From: an uncultured Clostridia bacterium
GTDB lineage: Bacteria; Bacillota; Clostridia; TANB77; CAG-508
Direction: 5' to 3'
Assembly: GCA_934141475.1 (NCBI GenBank)
Contig: CAKPCG010000026.1
Span: forward strand, 1 to 22,401
Length of the DNA: 22,401 nt
The notes below the pieces were generated by a model. The model saw nothing but the letters and a program-made list of their open reading frames with translations, was not told the DNA's origin and searched no databases. A program made the translations under genes and the position numbers. Of the stretch, positions 8,006-16,862 are shown piece by piece. How positions within the stretch are numbered: position 1 is the stretch's first letter; each line of letters begins with the position of its first letter.

Positions 8006-10612
8006 TTAATGTTTATTCATAATTAATTTCAAATCATCTTCATCATCAAAGTCTACTCTTTTTAATGTAGTACTTTCAATAGCTTCTTTCATTATTTTTT
8101 CTTTATACTTTAGTCTATAATAAATCTTTTCATCAATTGCATTATATCTATATTCATCATTTTCTAGCATTAAATAATAATATTGCGTATATGTTTGTAA
8201 GCCCAATCTATTTATTCTATCTTTTGATTGTAGCATGTGAGTTAAATTAAAACTATATTCAAAATATATTGCATCATGGCAAACTGTGTGTAGTGAAACA
8301 GATTCAGCTAAAGTATTTGGATTTGCTATTAGGACTTGAAATTTTTTATTCTTAAATTCTTCAATTATCTCATGTCTTTCATTATACGCAACTCTTCCAT
8401 CTATTATTTTACATTTTATATTCATTCTGTCTAATTTTTCTTTTATTAAATTTAAAGTGTCAATAAAAATTCCCCATACTAAAATTTGCTTTCCATTTTG
8501 AAATAATTTTTGTACTAAAGATATTCCCTCTTTAAATTTTGTAGTTTCTACTGATTTATGTATTATATCTGAAATATTTACGTCACTTATTCCATCAAAA
8601 ATTAAATTTTTATATTTATCATTGTTAAAGTCAAATTCGTTAATTTCTCCATTATGTTCATCATCCCAAAAAATGTTTATTAAATCATTCTTATTCAATT
8701 TATTTAGCAAAAGTCTTGGATTTGTTGAAGCTTGCATAAGTCGAATATATAAAGCTAAAATATTTGTATTATATTTTTGATAAATATACTTAAAAATTAT
8801 CTTCTCATTTTCGTCCATTTGGGATTTAATTATAATATCCTCATTTGCTTTTGGAATCATTAAATCTTTCTTAGTTATTCTGCAATAAAATGGATATATT
8901 CTTTCATTAATATCTTTCATTTCAAAATCAGAAGGTTTTTGTAATTCCTTGATTTTAAAATTGAACATATAATCATATTCATCAGGATATAAAATTTTTA
9001 GGCAATTATAAATATCTTGATATCCATTTGGAATAGGTGTTCCAGTTAATACTACTTTATACTTAACCTTTTTAGCTAATTCTAAAGCTATATTTGCTCT
9101 TATTCCATTTATACTTTTTATTTTATGCTCTTCATCAAATACAAGCATTGTTCTATTATTTAAAATATCTAGTAATGACTTTTCCATTGCAGGAAGTGAC
9201 TCATAATTTATCAAAATCAAATTTTTATTACCACTTGAATTTCTTATTTCATAGTTCCTTTGCTTTGCATTTTTTAACTTTTCATCTTGTATATCTAATA
9301 CTTTCAACTCTTTTTTTTCACCAAAATTATTTATAAATTCATCTTTCCAAGAATAAAAAGAATTCTTAGGTCCAATCATTATTATTTTGTCTACAGCATT
9401 AATTTCTTTTGAATTTAGATATGCAAATGCTCCATAAACTATTGTTGTTTTTCCCGCTCCAGGAACTGAAAAGTTAGCGGCCCTCCATAAATTTACTATA
9501 TGAAATGCATTCCATAATTGAGGTTCTTTTAACCTTCTAATCATTTCTTTTTCCAAAATATTTTTAAATTTTATAAATCCTGCTTCTAAATAGCTTTCTT
9601 TATTTTTTATATCTATTCCTATCTTCTTTCTTTCTTCAATTTGCATATCTTTAGAAGCAATATATTTTTCTAGTCTATTAGATATAATTAAATTAAAATA
9701 ATTTTTTTTACTATATTCTTTAAGATATTCTATTATTTTTTTTATTTCTATATAATTTACTTTATGTTTAATCTCAAATTCATTATCTTTCAAATAAAAA
9801 AATCTATTCAAATAAATTTGGAAGAAATAATCTTTCTTACTGATTTTTCCTTCTGATAATCTATTAATTATCTTTAAATTTTCATTTATATCTATATCAA
9901 TAAATAATGAATCAAATATTTCTATTTCTCTTTCTGAAATTAATTTATCTTTCCCTTTAAATAAAATTATCTGATTTTTTACAATATCTGGTATTTCAAT
10001 AACAAATATATCATCCACATCATTATTCCACAATTTTTCAAATAATCTCTTTGCATTTTCTATTTTTTGAATTTCAAATTCATCTTCATTCCAACTTAGC
10101 GAAACTTCAAAAGATTCGTAATTATTTTCTATTGCCTCTACAGTTTCGTTGTTTGAACCTCTAAAATAAACAATATTATTATATTCATCCTCTATTACTC
10201 CAAATTTATCGTGAAATATGCCTTTCTTTACAAAAGCAATTTTTATATCAACTACTCCAATTTCAATTAAAAATGCTAAATTTGACAATCTTTTTTCTTC
10301 TTTTAGGCTAACTTCTTCTTTTAGGCTTTGTATTAATTCTTGTTCAATTTTCTCTCTTTTTTTATATCCATCTACAATTGCATTATATGTTTCTTCTGAA
10401 ATTTCTTTTGAAATAATAAAGTCAATTTTGCCATTTTTTTTGACAATCTCTGAAATTCCTTTGCTATAATAAGCTAGTGCTTTTGCTGAAAAATAAGCAC
10501 TAACTCTCTTATAGCTAACTGCATTTGATAATGCCTTCGTATAAAATTCACTTGCAATATCATTGTCATACGTATTATAAAAAGGATTAAATTCTAAATC
10601 ATTTAACATCAT
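8006..10612 (-). CDS. PLD-type nuclease fused to SNF2-family helicase/translocase (868 aa)
   Basis: The N-terminal region (about 1-190) resembles phospholipase D-like nucleases: HDKFGVIED at about 132-140 followed by FRGSNNETVEA at about 149, the HxK...D and GSxN pattern. From about 370 comes an SF2/SNF2 helicase: NFSVPGAGKTT (Walker A, about 383), LVFDEEHKIK (motif II, about 488), VVLTGTPIPNG (motif III, about 520). After a long insertion come LIANPNTLAESVSLH and LQSKDRINRLG (motifs V and VI, about 765-803). It should translocate on DNA and may cut it. The start ATG overlaps the stop of the ParB-like gene (ATGA), so the two are translationally coupled. PLD and SNF2 modules with a C5 methyltransferase recall DISARM components (separate drmC and drmD there), but drmA and drmB are absent. 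Confidence 0.85.
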   Translation of the reverse strand: MMLNDLEFNPFYNTYDNDIASEFYTKALSNAVSYKRVSAYFSAKALAYYSKGISEIVKKNGKIDFIISKEISEETYNAIVDGYKKREKIEQELIQSLKEEVSLKEEKRLSNLAFLIEIGVVDIKIAFVKKGIFHDKFGVIEDEYNNIVYFRGSNNETVEAIENNYESFEVSLSWNEDEFEIQKIENAKRLFEKLWNNDVDDIFVIEIPDIVKNQIILFKGKDKLISEREIEIFDSLFIDIDINENLKIINRLSEGKISKKDYFFQIYLNRFFYLKDNEFEIKHKVNYIEIKKIIEYLKEYSKKNYFNLIISNRLEKYIASKDMQIEERKKIGIDIKNKESYLEAGFIKFKNILEKEMIRRLKEPQLWNAFHIVNLWRAANFSVPGAGKTTIVYGAFAYLNSKEINAVDKIIMIGPKNSFYSWKDEFINNFGEKKELKVLDIQDEKLKNAKQRNYEIRNSSGNKNLILINYESLPAMEKSLLDILNNRTMLVFDEEHKIKSINGIRANIALELAKKVKYKVVLTGTPIPNGYQDIYNCLKILYPDEYDYMFNFKIKELQKPSDFEMKDINERIYPFYCRITKKDLMIPKANEDIIIKSQMDENEKIIFKYIYQKYNTNILALYIRLMQASTNPRLLLNKLNKNDLINIFWDDEHNGEINEFDFNNDKYKNLIFDGISDVNISDIIHKSVETTKFKEGISLVQKLFQNGKQILVWGIFIDTLNLIKEKLDRMNIKCKIIDGRVAYNERHEIIEEFKNKKFQVLIANPNTLAESVSLHTVCHDAIYFEYSFNLTHMLQSKDRINRLGLQTYTQYYYLMLENDEYRYNAIDEKIYYRLKYKEKIMKEAIESTTLKRVDFDDEDDLKLIMNKH

Positions 10613-11916
10613 AAAATATTCTCGATTTCTTTTATTTTATTTTTAATTTTTTCAATACAATTTCTAATTTCATTTTTCTCTTCTAAATTCATTTTAGAAA
10701 TTGCATATGTATCAATCAAATCAATCTTATTATAAACTTCATGCGTTTGATCTATTGGTTTCCTTCTACTGTTAATATATTTAGCATCTTCGTTATAATT
10801 ATTAAATAATTGTTCCAACTTCATTTGAGCTTGCTCGTTTTGCTTTCTGTACTGTCTAATATTTTCCATATCTTTTTGTTTTTCTATGTTTATTAGTTGA
10901 CTATCTTCTTTATCTTTTTTTATTTCACAATTTGATTCATTATTATCTTCATTAATTTCTATACTATTATTTTCATCTTCAGGTATATATGTTTCTGTTG
11001 TATCTTCCATAATTTCCATTTGTTTATTAAAATATTCATCAAATTTTCCACTAAAAATAATATTATTTCCTAAATCTCTTATATATCTTACCATATCACC
11101 GTTAGGTTTAAGCTTCAAAGAATCAAACAAAAGTACTCTTACTTTTGCCCATTTTTCATCATCATCTTGTAATCTTTTTTGAATATTCCTAATTTCTTGT
11201 AAAGGTCCATCTAGTTCCATTTCTTTTGCTATATAAAATTTTTCAGGTTTGTCTAAATAATCCAAAAAATCAATCATTAAATTTGCTTTGTCAATCATCA
11301 AATTAACTTCACTCATAGTTTTATTAGTTTTGGTTGCATATTCTTTAGGGGAAAACTCACCATTAATTACATATAAATATATTTCAACTAGTTTTTCAAT
11401 TGCATTATAATCAACCGGTTTATCTTCTCCCTGTTGTAATTCTAATTCTAAGCTTTTTATCTCTTTATCATTTAATCCTTCTAAAATTATAGCTTCAAAA
11501 TATCCAAATTTTGAATTATTGGTTTCTCTAAATAACTGCCTTAAACATGTAAACCTTCTATTTCCATCTATAATTCTTCCATCCGCTAAAACAACCCCTG
11601 CCTTTTGTTGAGATATTGCTTCAATATTACTTTTAGTTTTCTTCATTGCTTGAGGATTAGAATCTACTATGAATTTTTCAATAATTTTATTTCTCTCGTC
11701 TATATCAATTTCTTCTATATTTCCATTTTTTTCTTTATATTCACTTATATCAGTAGTAATTCTCCCATTCTTATCATTATAATATAAATATTCTAGATTA
11801 ATTCTATATACTGGAAAGTCGCAATTTTTACCTTTATATCTTATTCTCTTTGTTGCTTGTGTTTTTTCCAATTCACCATTATCCCTTTTTTCAATTAAAT
11901 TTACTGCTTTATACAT
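10609..11916 (-). CDS. ParB/Srx-like N-terminal domain protein (435 aa)
   Basis: Residues about 105-125 contain GVVLADGRIIDGNRRF, the box of ParB/Srx-fold proteins (DGxxRxxA type), followed by helical segments that resemble the ParB HTH region. After about 310 the chain becomes acidic and low in complexity, then basic and coiled-coil-like to the C-terminus (about 350-435). ParB-fold proteins bind CTP or act as nucleases or DNA clamps; which applies is not visible. The second ATG (11916) has AGGAGG at nine bases and is preferred over the first (11922), which is only three bases away from it. It overlaps the upstream gene by 8 bp and the downstream helicase gene by 4 bp, so the three proteins are probably made together and may form one complex. 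Confidence 0.75.
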   Translation of the reverse strand: MYKAVNLIEKRDNGELEKTQATKRIRYKGKNCDFPVYRINLEYLYYNDKNGRITTDISEYKEKNGNIEEIDIDERNKIIEKFIVDSNPQAMKKTKSNIEAISQQKAGVVLADGRIIDGNRRFTCLRQLFRETNNSKFGYFEAIILEGLNDKEIKSLELELQQGEDKPVDYNAIEKLVEIYLYVINGEFSPKEYATKTNKTMSEVNLMIDKANLMIDFLDYLDKPEKFYIAKEMELDGPLQEIRNIQKRLQDDDEKWAKVRVLLFDSLKLKPNGDMVRYIRDLGNNIIFSGKFDEYFNKQMEIMEDTTETYIPEDENNSIEINEDNNESNCEIKKDKEDSQLINIEKQKDMENIRQYRKQNEQAQMKLEQLFNNYNEDAKYINSRRKPIDQTHEVYNKIDLIDTYAISKMNLEEKNEIRNCIEKIKNKIKEIENIL

Positions 11917-14518
11917 TGCCATAAACCTCCTTATAATAATCCTCTTTAGAATAGAATATTTTTTGCATTATTTTATCATAATATACTCCTGTTTCTACAC
12001 ATATTTGCTGTATTTCCTCTTTAGATGAAATTATATCATATTCTTTTTTTAGATAATCCACAAACTCATATATATCTATTGGCTTACTATTTTTTATTAA
12101 TGTTTTGATAAATTCATTTTTTGAGATTCTATTTTTTTCTCCTGCTTTTATCTTTTTAAATACAATCACACCATCCATTTTTACATATGCAAAATTATCT
12201 TGGCTATACAATATAGATTCATAAAAAGTATCATCAAATCCATATTTGTCTATAGGTTCAAATCGGCATTCTTTATGTATAAAATGAATCGTAAAATACT
12301 GTTCAAGTGATACCTTTTTGTCTAGTATTTTTTTATATTCATTTATAACATCTTCAGTTATTCCCAATTGGTTCAATTTTGTTTGAGTGATATATTTGTC
12401 TTCAGTAATTCTAATAATTTTATTTTGCTTTTCTAATTTTTTTAAAACTATTTCATATGTAGAAGTATTATATTTATCTTCTTTTTGATAAATATCTCTT
12501 TTCATAATACTATTGGTCCAATATTGTTCTAAAGAATTTATATCTAATTTTACAATATAATTCATATTCAATTTATAGCCCAAATTTCTAAGATTATAAT
12601 TATTTAAGAATTTATTATAATTCCCATTTAAAGTATGATTTATTAATTTACAAAAATCTTTAATAGAATAAATGTCATCTTCCAATTTTTGTTTTATTAA
12701 TACAATTTGATCTTGATTTAATTTGTTTAGATTCACATTAATATAATTAAAATTAATAAAATCTTTAAATTCTAATTGTAAATATGATTTTGTTGTATTT
12801 ATTTTATGTCCAAATTTTTTATACATATAATCTAAAAAATCATCTAACGGTATTGGCGACTTTTCCGAAATTTTTTCTAAGAAAAAATCATACTTTGAAA
12901 TGTTTCCGATTGTAAATATTGGCATTCTATCTAGGATAATATCATTAAGTTCAAGTACTCTTATTAAACTATGCAACTCATATTCATCTCGGATATTAAT
13001 ATCTTTAAAAAATTCTATGTTATCAATAAAAGGTTTGTATGTAGAATAAACGCCATCTTGATATTTATCAAATATCAAAATAATTTTTTGAATATCATTA
13101 TCTTTTAATTTTTCATAATCATAAAATCTGTATTTTTTTCCAATAGTTGATATAACATTGTAGGTTTTGTTTCGATTTAATCTCGCTTCTAATAATCGCA
13201 ACGTAATTTTCTTTAAATTATTTTGTTCAAATATTTTATTTAATTCTCTTAAAATCTTTTCTACTTTGGTTTGACTCTCTAAAGTTTTCACAAAATTTAT
13301 TATTATATCAAAATAATTTAACTTTATTTTTTCTCCATCCAAATCTATTAAGTTATATCTATTTAAAATTTCATTTTCTATTTCTGGATTTATTCTTTCC
13401 GGAAAATCATTTAAAAACTCAAGAACAGTTTTTTCACCCTTTTTATATAAACTATCTAAATAATTATAAGTCATATAATCCTCTTGAAAAATAGTACAAA
13501 AGTCCTGTTCATTAAAACAATAATTTGTAAAAAAATCAAAGTATATTTCTTCATATACATCTACTTTTTTTATTTCTTTATTATAGATTTGTCTAACTCT
13601 TTCCTTAGTTAAATTAAAATCATTACCTATAGATTGAAGCGATTTTCCCTTTAATCTTTCTAGTAAAATTTTTCTTACCTTTTCTTTTTTATTCAAATTA
13701 ACAATTTCTTTAATGTGTATAAAATTATATCTATACATGTTATTTTTCTTTATTATTTTATCATTTTCTTTTAATATAGACAATATTTTGCTTAAATCTT
13801 CTTTAAATTTTTTTTTGTTCCAATAATCATTTATTTCTTTAAAAGATATGTATTTTCTTAATGTAGTTTTATGTATATAACTTTCTAATTCGTCTATTGG
13901 TCTATATTTACTCAGTTCATTAGCTAATTTATACTTGTTACATACTAAAGTTATATTATAAGCAGTTGGTTTTGTAACACTCAATTTTTCCATAATATCT
14001 TCTACTGACATATAAATTAAATTATCGAACAAAATCTCTGCTTTTAAAATTTTATTGTATGTAGAAGTAGTTAGCCCAAATTGACGCAATTTTGATATTG
14101 CATTAATATAACTTTCAAAATTAGAATTATTACAATTCAGGCTAATTTCATGATTAAATTTTTCTAAAGCTTTTCTAATTTTTAAACATGTTGCTTTTTT
14201 AATATTATATTTACTATATAAATCCTCATCACTAAGCTCAATAATTTTACTAATATCAAGACCTTTTAAATGAATTTTACTAGCTATATCCTCAGAAATT
14301 CCATACTCTATTAACTCATATATAGAATTGACTTTGAATACTTTTGGATGTTTCATATATATTTTTCTTGCTTTATAAAAAGCCTTTGAAACTTTTAAAT
14401 CATTATTTATTTTTATATCCGATAATATAATATTTTTTGGGGTTATACTAGCCAATCTTAACTTTTGACATTCTCTCACTTTTAAACCATATTCGCATAA
14501 ATCAAACAAAGAATTCAT
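11909..14518 (-). CDS. Large DNA-binding protein with helix-hairpin-helix and sigma-70 region 4-like domains (869 aa)
   Basis: The first about 120 residues contain repeats resembling helix-hairpin-helix or RNA polymerase alpha C-terminal domains, e.g. ELIEYGISEDIASKIHLKG, then a similar unit ending LKIRKALEKF. At about 283-320 a clear sigma-70 region 4-type helix-turn-helix follows (GKSLQSIGNDFNLTKERVRQI). The rest is a chain of lysine- and isoleucine-rich helical segments, several looking like winged-helix units (about 415-470, 555-600, 665-730, 800-850). I see no nuclease, ATPase or methylase motif. It could be a DNA-recognition or transcription-hijacking subunit of the operon; this is inferred. 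It starts 13 bp after the methyltransferase stop with a weak GGTG site. I do not know a named family with exactly this architecture. Confidence 0.65.
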   Translation of the reverse strand: MNSLFDLCEYGLKVRECQKLRLASITPKNIILSDIKINNDLKVSKAFYKARKIYMKHPKVFKVNSIYELIEYGISEDIASKIHLKGLDISKIIELSDEDLYSKYNIKKATCLKIRKALEKFNHEISLNCNNSNFESYINAISKLRQFGLTTSTYNKILKAEILFDNLIYMSVEDIMEKLSVTKPTAYNITLVCNKYKLANELSKYRPIDELESYIHKTTLRKYISFKEINDYWNKKKFKEDLSKILSILKENDKIIKKNNMYRYNFIHIKEIVNLNKKEKVRKILLERLKGKSLQSIGNDFNLTKERVRQIYNKEIKKVDVYEEIYFDFFTNYCFNEQDFCTIFQEDYMTYNYLDSLYKKGEKTVLEFLNDFPERINPEIENEILNRYNLIDLDGEKIKLNYFDIIINFVKTLESQTKVEKILRELNKIFEQNNLKKITLRLLEARLNRNKTYNVISTIGKKYRFYDYEKLKDNDIQKIILIFDKYQDGVYSTYKPFIDNIEFFKDINIRDEYELHSLIRVLELNDIILDRMPIFTIGNISKYDFFLEKISEKSPIPLDDFLDYMYKKFGHKINTTKSYLQLEFKDFINFNYINVNLNKLNQDQIVLIKQKLEDDIYSIKDFCKLINHTLNGNYNKFLNNYNLRNLGYKLNMNYIVKLDINSLEQYWTNSIMKRDIYQKEDKYNTSTYEIVLKKLEKQNKIIRITEDKYITQTKLNQLGITEDVINEYKKILDKKVSLEQYFTIHFIHKECRFEPIDKYGFDDTFYESILYSQDNFAYVKMDGVIVFKKIKAGEKNRISKNEFIKTLIKNSKPIDIYEFVDYLKKEYDIISSKEEIQQICVETGVYYDKIMQKIFYSKEDYYKEVYGNV

Positions 14519-14531
14519 TTATTTCACCAAC

Positions 14532-15729
14532 TTACTCTTTATCAAATATCTCATTTAACCTTTCACCCATTTTTTCAATTAATCCTACAACTAATGCATT
14601 TCCCATGCAAAAATATCTAAAACTTTGTGGCATTCCTGTATCTGTCCAGTTATCAGGAAAACCATTTATTCTTTCTGTTTCTAATGGTGTTAATATTCTA
14701 AAGCATTTACTTTTAGGGTCTTCTATTACATGTGTACTTCTATTTAAACTTCCTTCACTCGTAAGCATTGTTCTAGCTGGTTTATCTAGTGAATCAGGAA
14801 AAGCTATAGCTCCTTCTCTAAAATGATATTCATGTGGAGTTCCTGCTTTTCTTATTATATCTTTTGCACCTTTTAAATAATTCCATTTTTCTAGATTATT
14901 ACCCAAATAATATTTTTCATCTACTCCATCTTTTTGAATAATTTTACTTAATGCCATGTATTTAATTTCTTTTGGAGTTACATCTTCTGTATAAATCAGA
15001 CCATTTCTCATAACTCCTGCATTCTTAAAATTCATTTTAAATTTTTCTGAAACATCATATATATCATCATATTTAAATTCCTGATAACATCCATCAATAT
15101 TTGAATCTATATTAAACTGCTCTATAAAAAATCCGATTTTTATGTATTACATCTTCCAACTTCTCATTTTTAATTGACTCATAATATTTAGTATCATTTT
15201 TGCAAGCAAATATAAAAGTTCTTCTTCTCCTTTGTCCAAACCCATAATCTGCAGCATTAATTACTCTCCATTCAACTGTATATCCTAAATCATTAAAGCA
15301 TGCTAATATTACTCCAAAATCACGTCCTCTTTGACTTGCAGGGGACTTTAATAATCTATCTACATTTTCTAGTAATACGAATTTAGGCGATTTAGTTTCT
15401 AAAACATCTCTTATTTGCCACCAAAGTACACCTTTCTTTCCTTCCATTCCTTTTGCTCCAGTTCTTGCAACTGAATAATCTTGACAAGGAAATCCACCTA
15501 CTAATAAATTGTGGTCTGGAATATCTTCTTTATCTATACTTGCAATATCTTCATTTATATAATTTTTATTTTTTCCGAAATGTGATACATAACAATCATA
15601 TGCATATTGACTTTTTCTACCTGGTTCCCATTGATTCGCCCAAACTGTATTCCAATTTGGATCAGATTCTTCTAATCCAATTCTAAATCCTCCAACTCCT
15701 GCAAATAATTCACATACTGTTTTTTTCAT
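14532..15729 (-). pseudogene. C5-cytosine DNA methyltransferase (M.Sau3AI-like), split by a one-base frameshift
   Basis: The gene transfers a methyl group to cytosine C5. From the ATG at 15729 the frame shows motif I ELFAGVGGFRIGLE, motif IV GGFPCQDYS with the catalytic cysteine near residue 80, motif VI LLENVDRLL and motif VIII QRRRR, then ends at a TAA (15112-15114). A one-base shift at about 15126-15145, between an A5 run and a T6 run, restores a second frame, GFFIEQFNIDSN, that continues through FPDSLDKPARTML, LTPLETERINGFPDNW and GNALVVGLIEKMGERL (motifs IX-X) to 14532. Repaired, it has about 398 residues, the normal length. The wording of motifs IV to VIII fits the methyltransferases I recall beside Sau3AI-type enzymes, so GATC is the likely target. 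It may be a true mutation, a phase-variable switch or a sequencing error. First gene of the operon. Confidence 0.9.
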
Positions 15730-15754
15730 TTTGCACGTCCTTTCTACTTTGCCT

Positions 15755-15783
15755 ATTATATATTTTTTTTATTATTTTGTAAA
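15755..15783 (-). promoter_or_regulatory. Promoter of the methyltransferase operon
   Basis: On the minus strand, TTTACA (15778-15783), 17-bp spacer, TATAAT (15755-15760). AAAGGA lies about 8 bases before the ATG at 15729. A GATC site directly abuts the -35 box. Confidence 0.75.
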
Positions 15784-15827
15784 GATCTTTTTATAAATTT
15801 ATTATAAAATATTTTCATAAAAAGATC
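15784..15827. repeat. GATC-tipped 11-bp inverted repeat upstream of the methyltransferase promoter
   Basis: Arms GATCTTTTTAT (15784-15794) and ATAAAAAGATC (15817-15827), perfect, separated by 22 bp. The left arm touches the -35 box. The arms carry the sequence expected to be methylated by the encoded enzyme, so this may be an operator or methylation-sensing site. Confidence 0.55.
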
Positions 15828-15904
15828 AACAATTTTATTTAAATTTATTTATTATTATTTTGTTAAACATTTGTTCTGCTTTCAATAGCATTAAAAAAAT
15901 TTTC

Positions 15905-16291
15905 TCAATTTCTATAAAAAAAATGATCATATGGATAACCTGCTTTAATATATAACTCCGTTAGCTCCATTTTGTATTTCTCTAATAACTCTAAATACTT
16001 TTGCTTAAAAATATTTTTACAAATCCATTCAACTCCTTTTCTTGAAATAATAACTTTATTATTATCTAAATATTTATAAATACTAAATCAATTATCACAC
16101 ATTTTCTTAATTGCTTTTCTTATACTAGATTCTGCTCTATTAAAATAGTCTTCTAATTGTTTTATATCCATATCTTCATTCCACCAATTTTTATTGCGTT
16201 CTACTTTCAAAAAATCTTCATACAATTTAATTCTGGTTTCAAAAAATTCTACATCAGCATCTATTAAAGATTTTTCTTTTTCAAAATACAC
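15905..16291 (-). pseudogene. Relic of a phage-type regulatory protein gene, broken by in-frame TGA
   Basis: One frame of 129 codons runs from about 16291 to a TGA at 15905-15907 with a single internal stop, TGA at 16088-16090. Before it the text ends in SIRKAIKKMCDN; after it follow FSIYKYLDNNKVIISRKG, VEWICKNIFK and LYIKAGYPYDHFFYRN. The 'ISRKG.EWI...' and 'AGYPYD' endings remind me of C-termini of phage antirepressor-like proteins, but that is from memory and uncertain. A second TGA lies further upstream in the same frame (about 16300, after VEGHY), so the true N-terminus may extend to about 16335. No good ribosome binding site precedes the GTG at 16291. Probably a decaying gene, right after the replication module. 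Confidence 0.55.
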
Positions 16292-16334
16292 AAATTTTAT
16301 TCAGTAATGCCCTTCTACTAAAATAAAATATTTT

Positions 16335-16526
16335 CTACTTCTTACTTTTTACTTCTCCATCTACAAGTTGGATGTTTTTTAACATAACTTCTATAGTTTT
16401 TCTTAAATCTTTATGTGTTATTTCTTTTCCATATTTAGTAGTAACACCTAGTAATTGAAATCTCTTTAAGATTTTATTATATGATAAGAAAATACTATCT
16501 AAAACTTGCTCTGAATCCATTTTCAT
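16335..16526 (-). CDS. Small hypothetical protein (63 aa)
   Basis: A 63-residue charged helical protein (for example LDSIFLSYNKILKRF, then KDLRKTIEVMLKNIQ). It has no recognisable family. GTAGGAG precedes the first ATG by about nine bases, which supports translation; a second ATG two codons on is also possible. It is followed within a few bases by the relic gene at 15905-16291 and may be a surviving element gene or the start of the same decayed region. Confidence 0.45.
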   Translation of the reverse strand: MKMDSEQVLDSIFLSYNKILKRFQLLGVTTKYGKEITHKDLRKTIEVMLKNIQLVDGEVKSKK

Positions 16527-16585
16527 TTTTCATCACTCCTACTTTTTTAATTTTATTAATGCTAGTCTATGTAGGATTGATAGTT

Positions 16586-16703
16586 AGCAAAATTTATTTT
16601 GCTCCGAATAATGAGGCATTTTTTAATGCCCAATATTCGCCAGCTAGGTGTCTTGACACCCTTTTTGCTGTTTAGGGCAAAATGCCCTAATACCCTTTTT
16701 GCT
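16586..16703. repeat. Cluster of four hairpins with a 12-bp direct repeat (origin-like or RNA structure)
   Basis: In order: AGCAAAAT/ATTTTGCT (16586-16603); a nested hairpin CGAATA...GGCATT/AATGCC...TATTCG (16605-16639); GGTGTC/GACACC (16647-16660) followed by CTTTTT, a good plus-strand terminator; and AGGGCA/TGCCCT (16674-16688). ACCCTTTTTGCT occurs at 16658-16669 and 16692-16703. There is no plus-strand gene in front that would need terminators. The cluster lies between the replication genes and the relic region and is far less AT-rich than its surroundings. Confidence 0.6.
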
Positions 16704-16755
16704 CTCCGAGGGATAATTTTTTATAAAGACTCTCTTATTTTTATTTTAATTAATT

Positions 16756-16800
16756 GCAAAAAAGTTCAAATTTCTAAATTAAAAACATGAACTTTTTTGC
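16756..16800. terminator. Bidirectional terminator downstream of the DnaC-like gene
   Basis: Perfect 13-bp arms GCAAAAAAGTTCA (16756-16768) and TGAACTTTTTTGC (16788-16800), a GTTCA/TGAAC stem with flanking A and T runs on both strands. It lies about 60 bp after the end of the minus-strand replication operon. Confidence 0.75.
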
Positions 16801-16862
16801 TTTACTTTTATGCATAAATATTTTATAATAATATTAGTTTTTGGATTAAGTTAGTATTTAGT

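Noticed and set aside
8006..15729. Canonical DISARM system
   Set aside because: No drmA-type helicase or DUF1998 drmB is present; only the methylase, PLD and SNF2 parts are shared.
15905..16291. Use of genetic code 4 (TGA = Trp) in this genome
   Set aside because: Long genes are uninterrupted with TGG as Trp, and the ParB-like gene ends in TGA at an ATGA overlap with the next start; two TGAs in one relic frame are better explained as decay.
16481..16790. Small plus-strand ORFs over the hairpin cluster
   Set aside because: No ribosome binding sites, residues dictated by hairpins and T-runs, and overlap with the start of the minus-strand 16335 gene.
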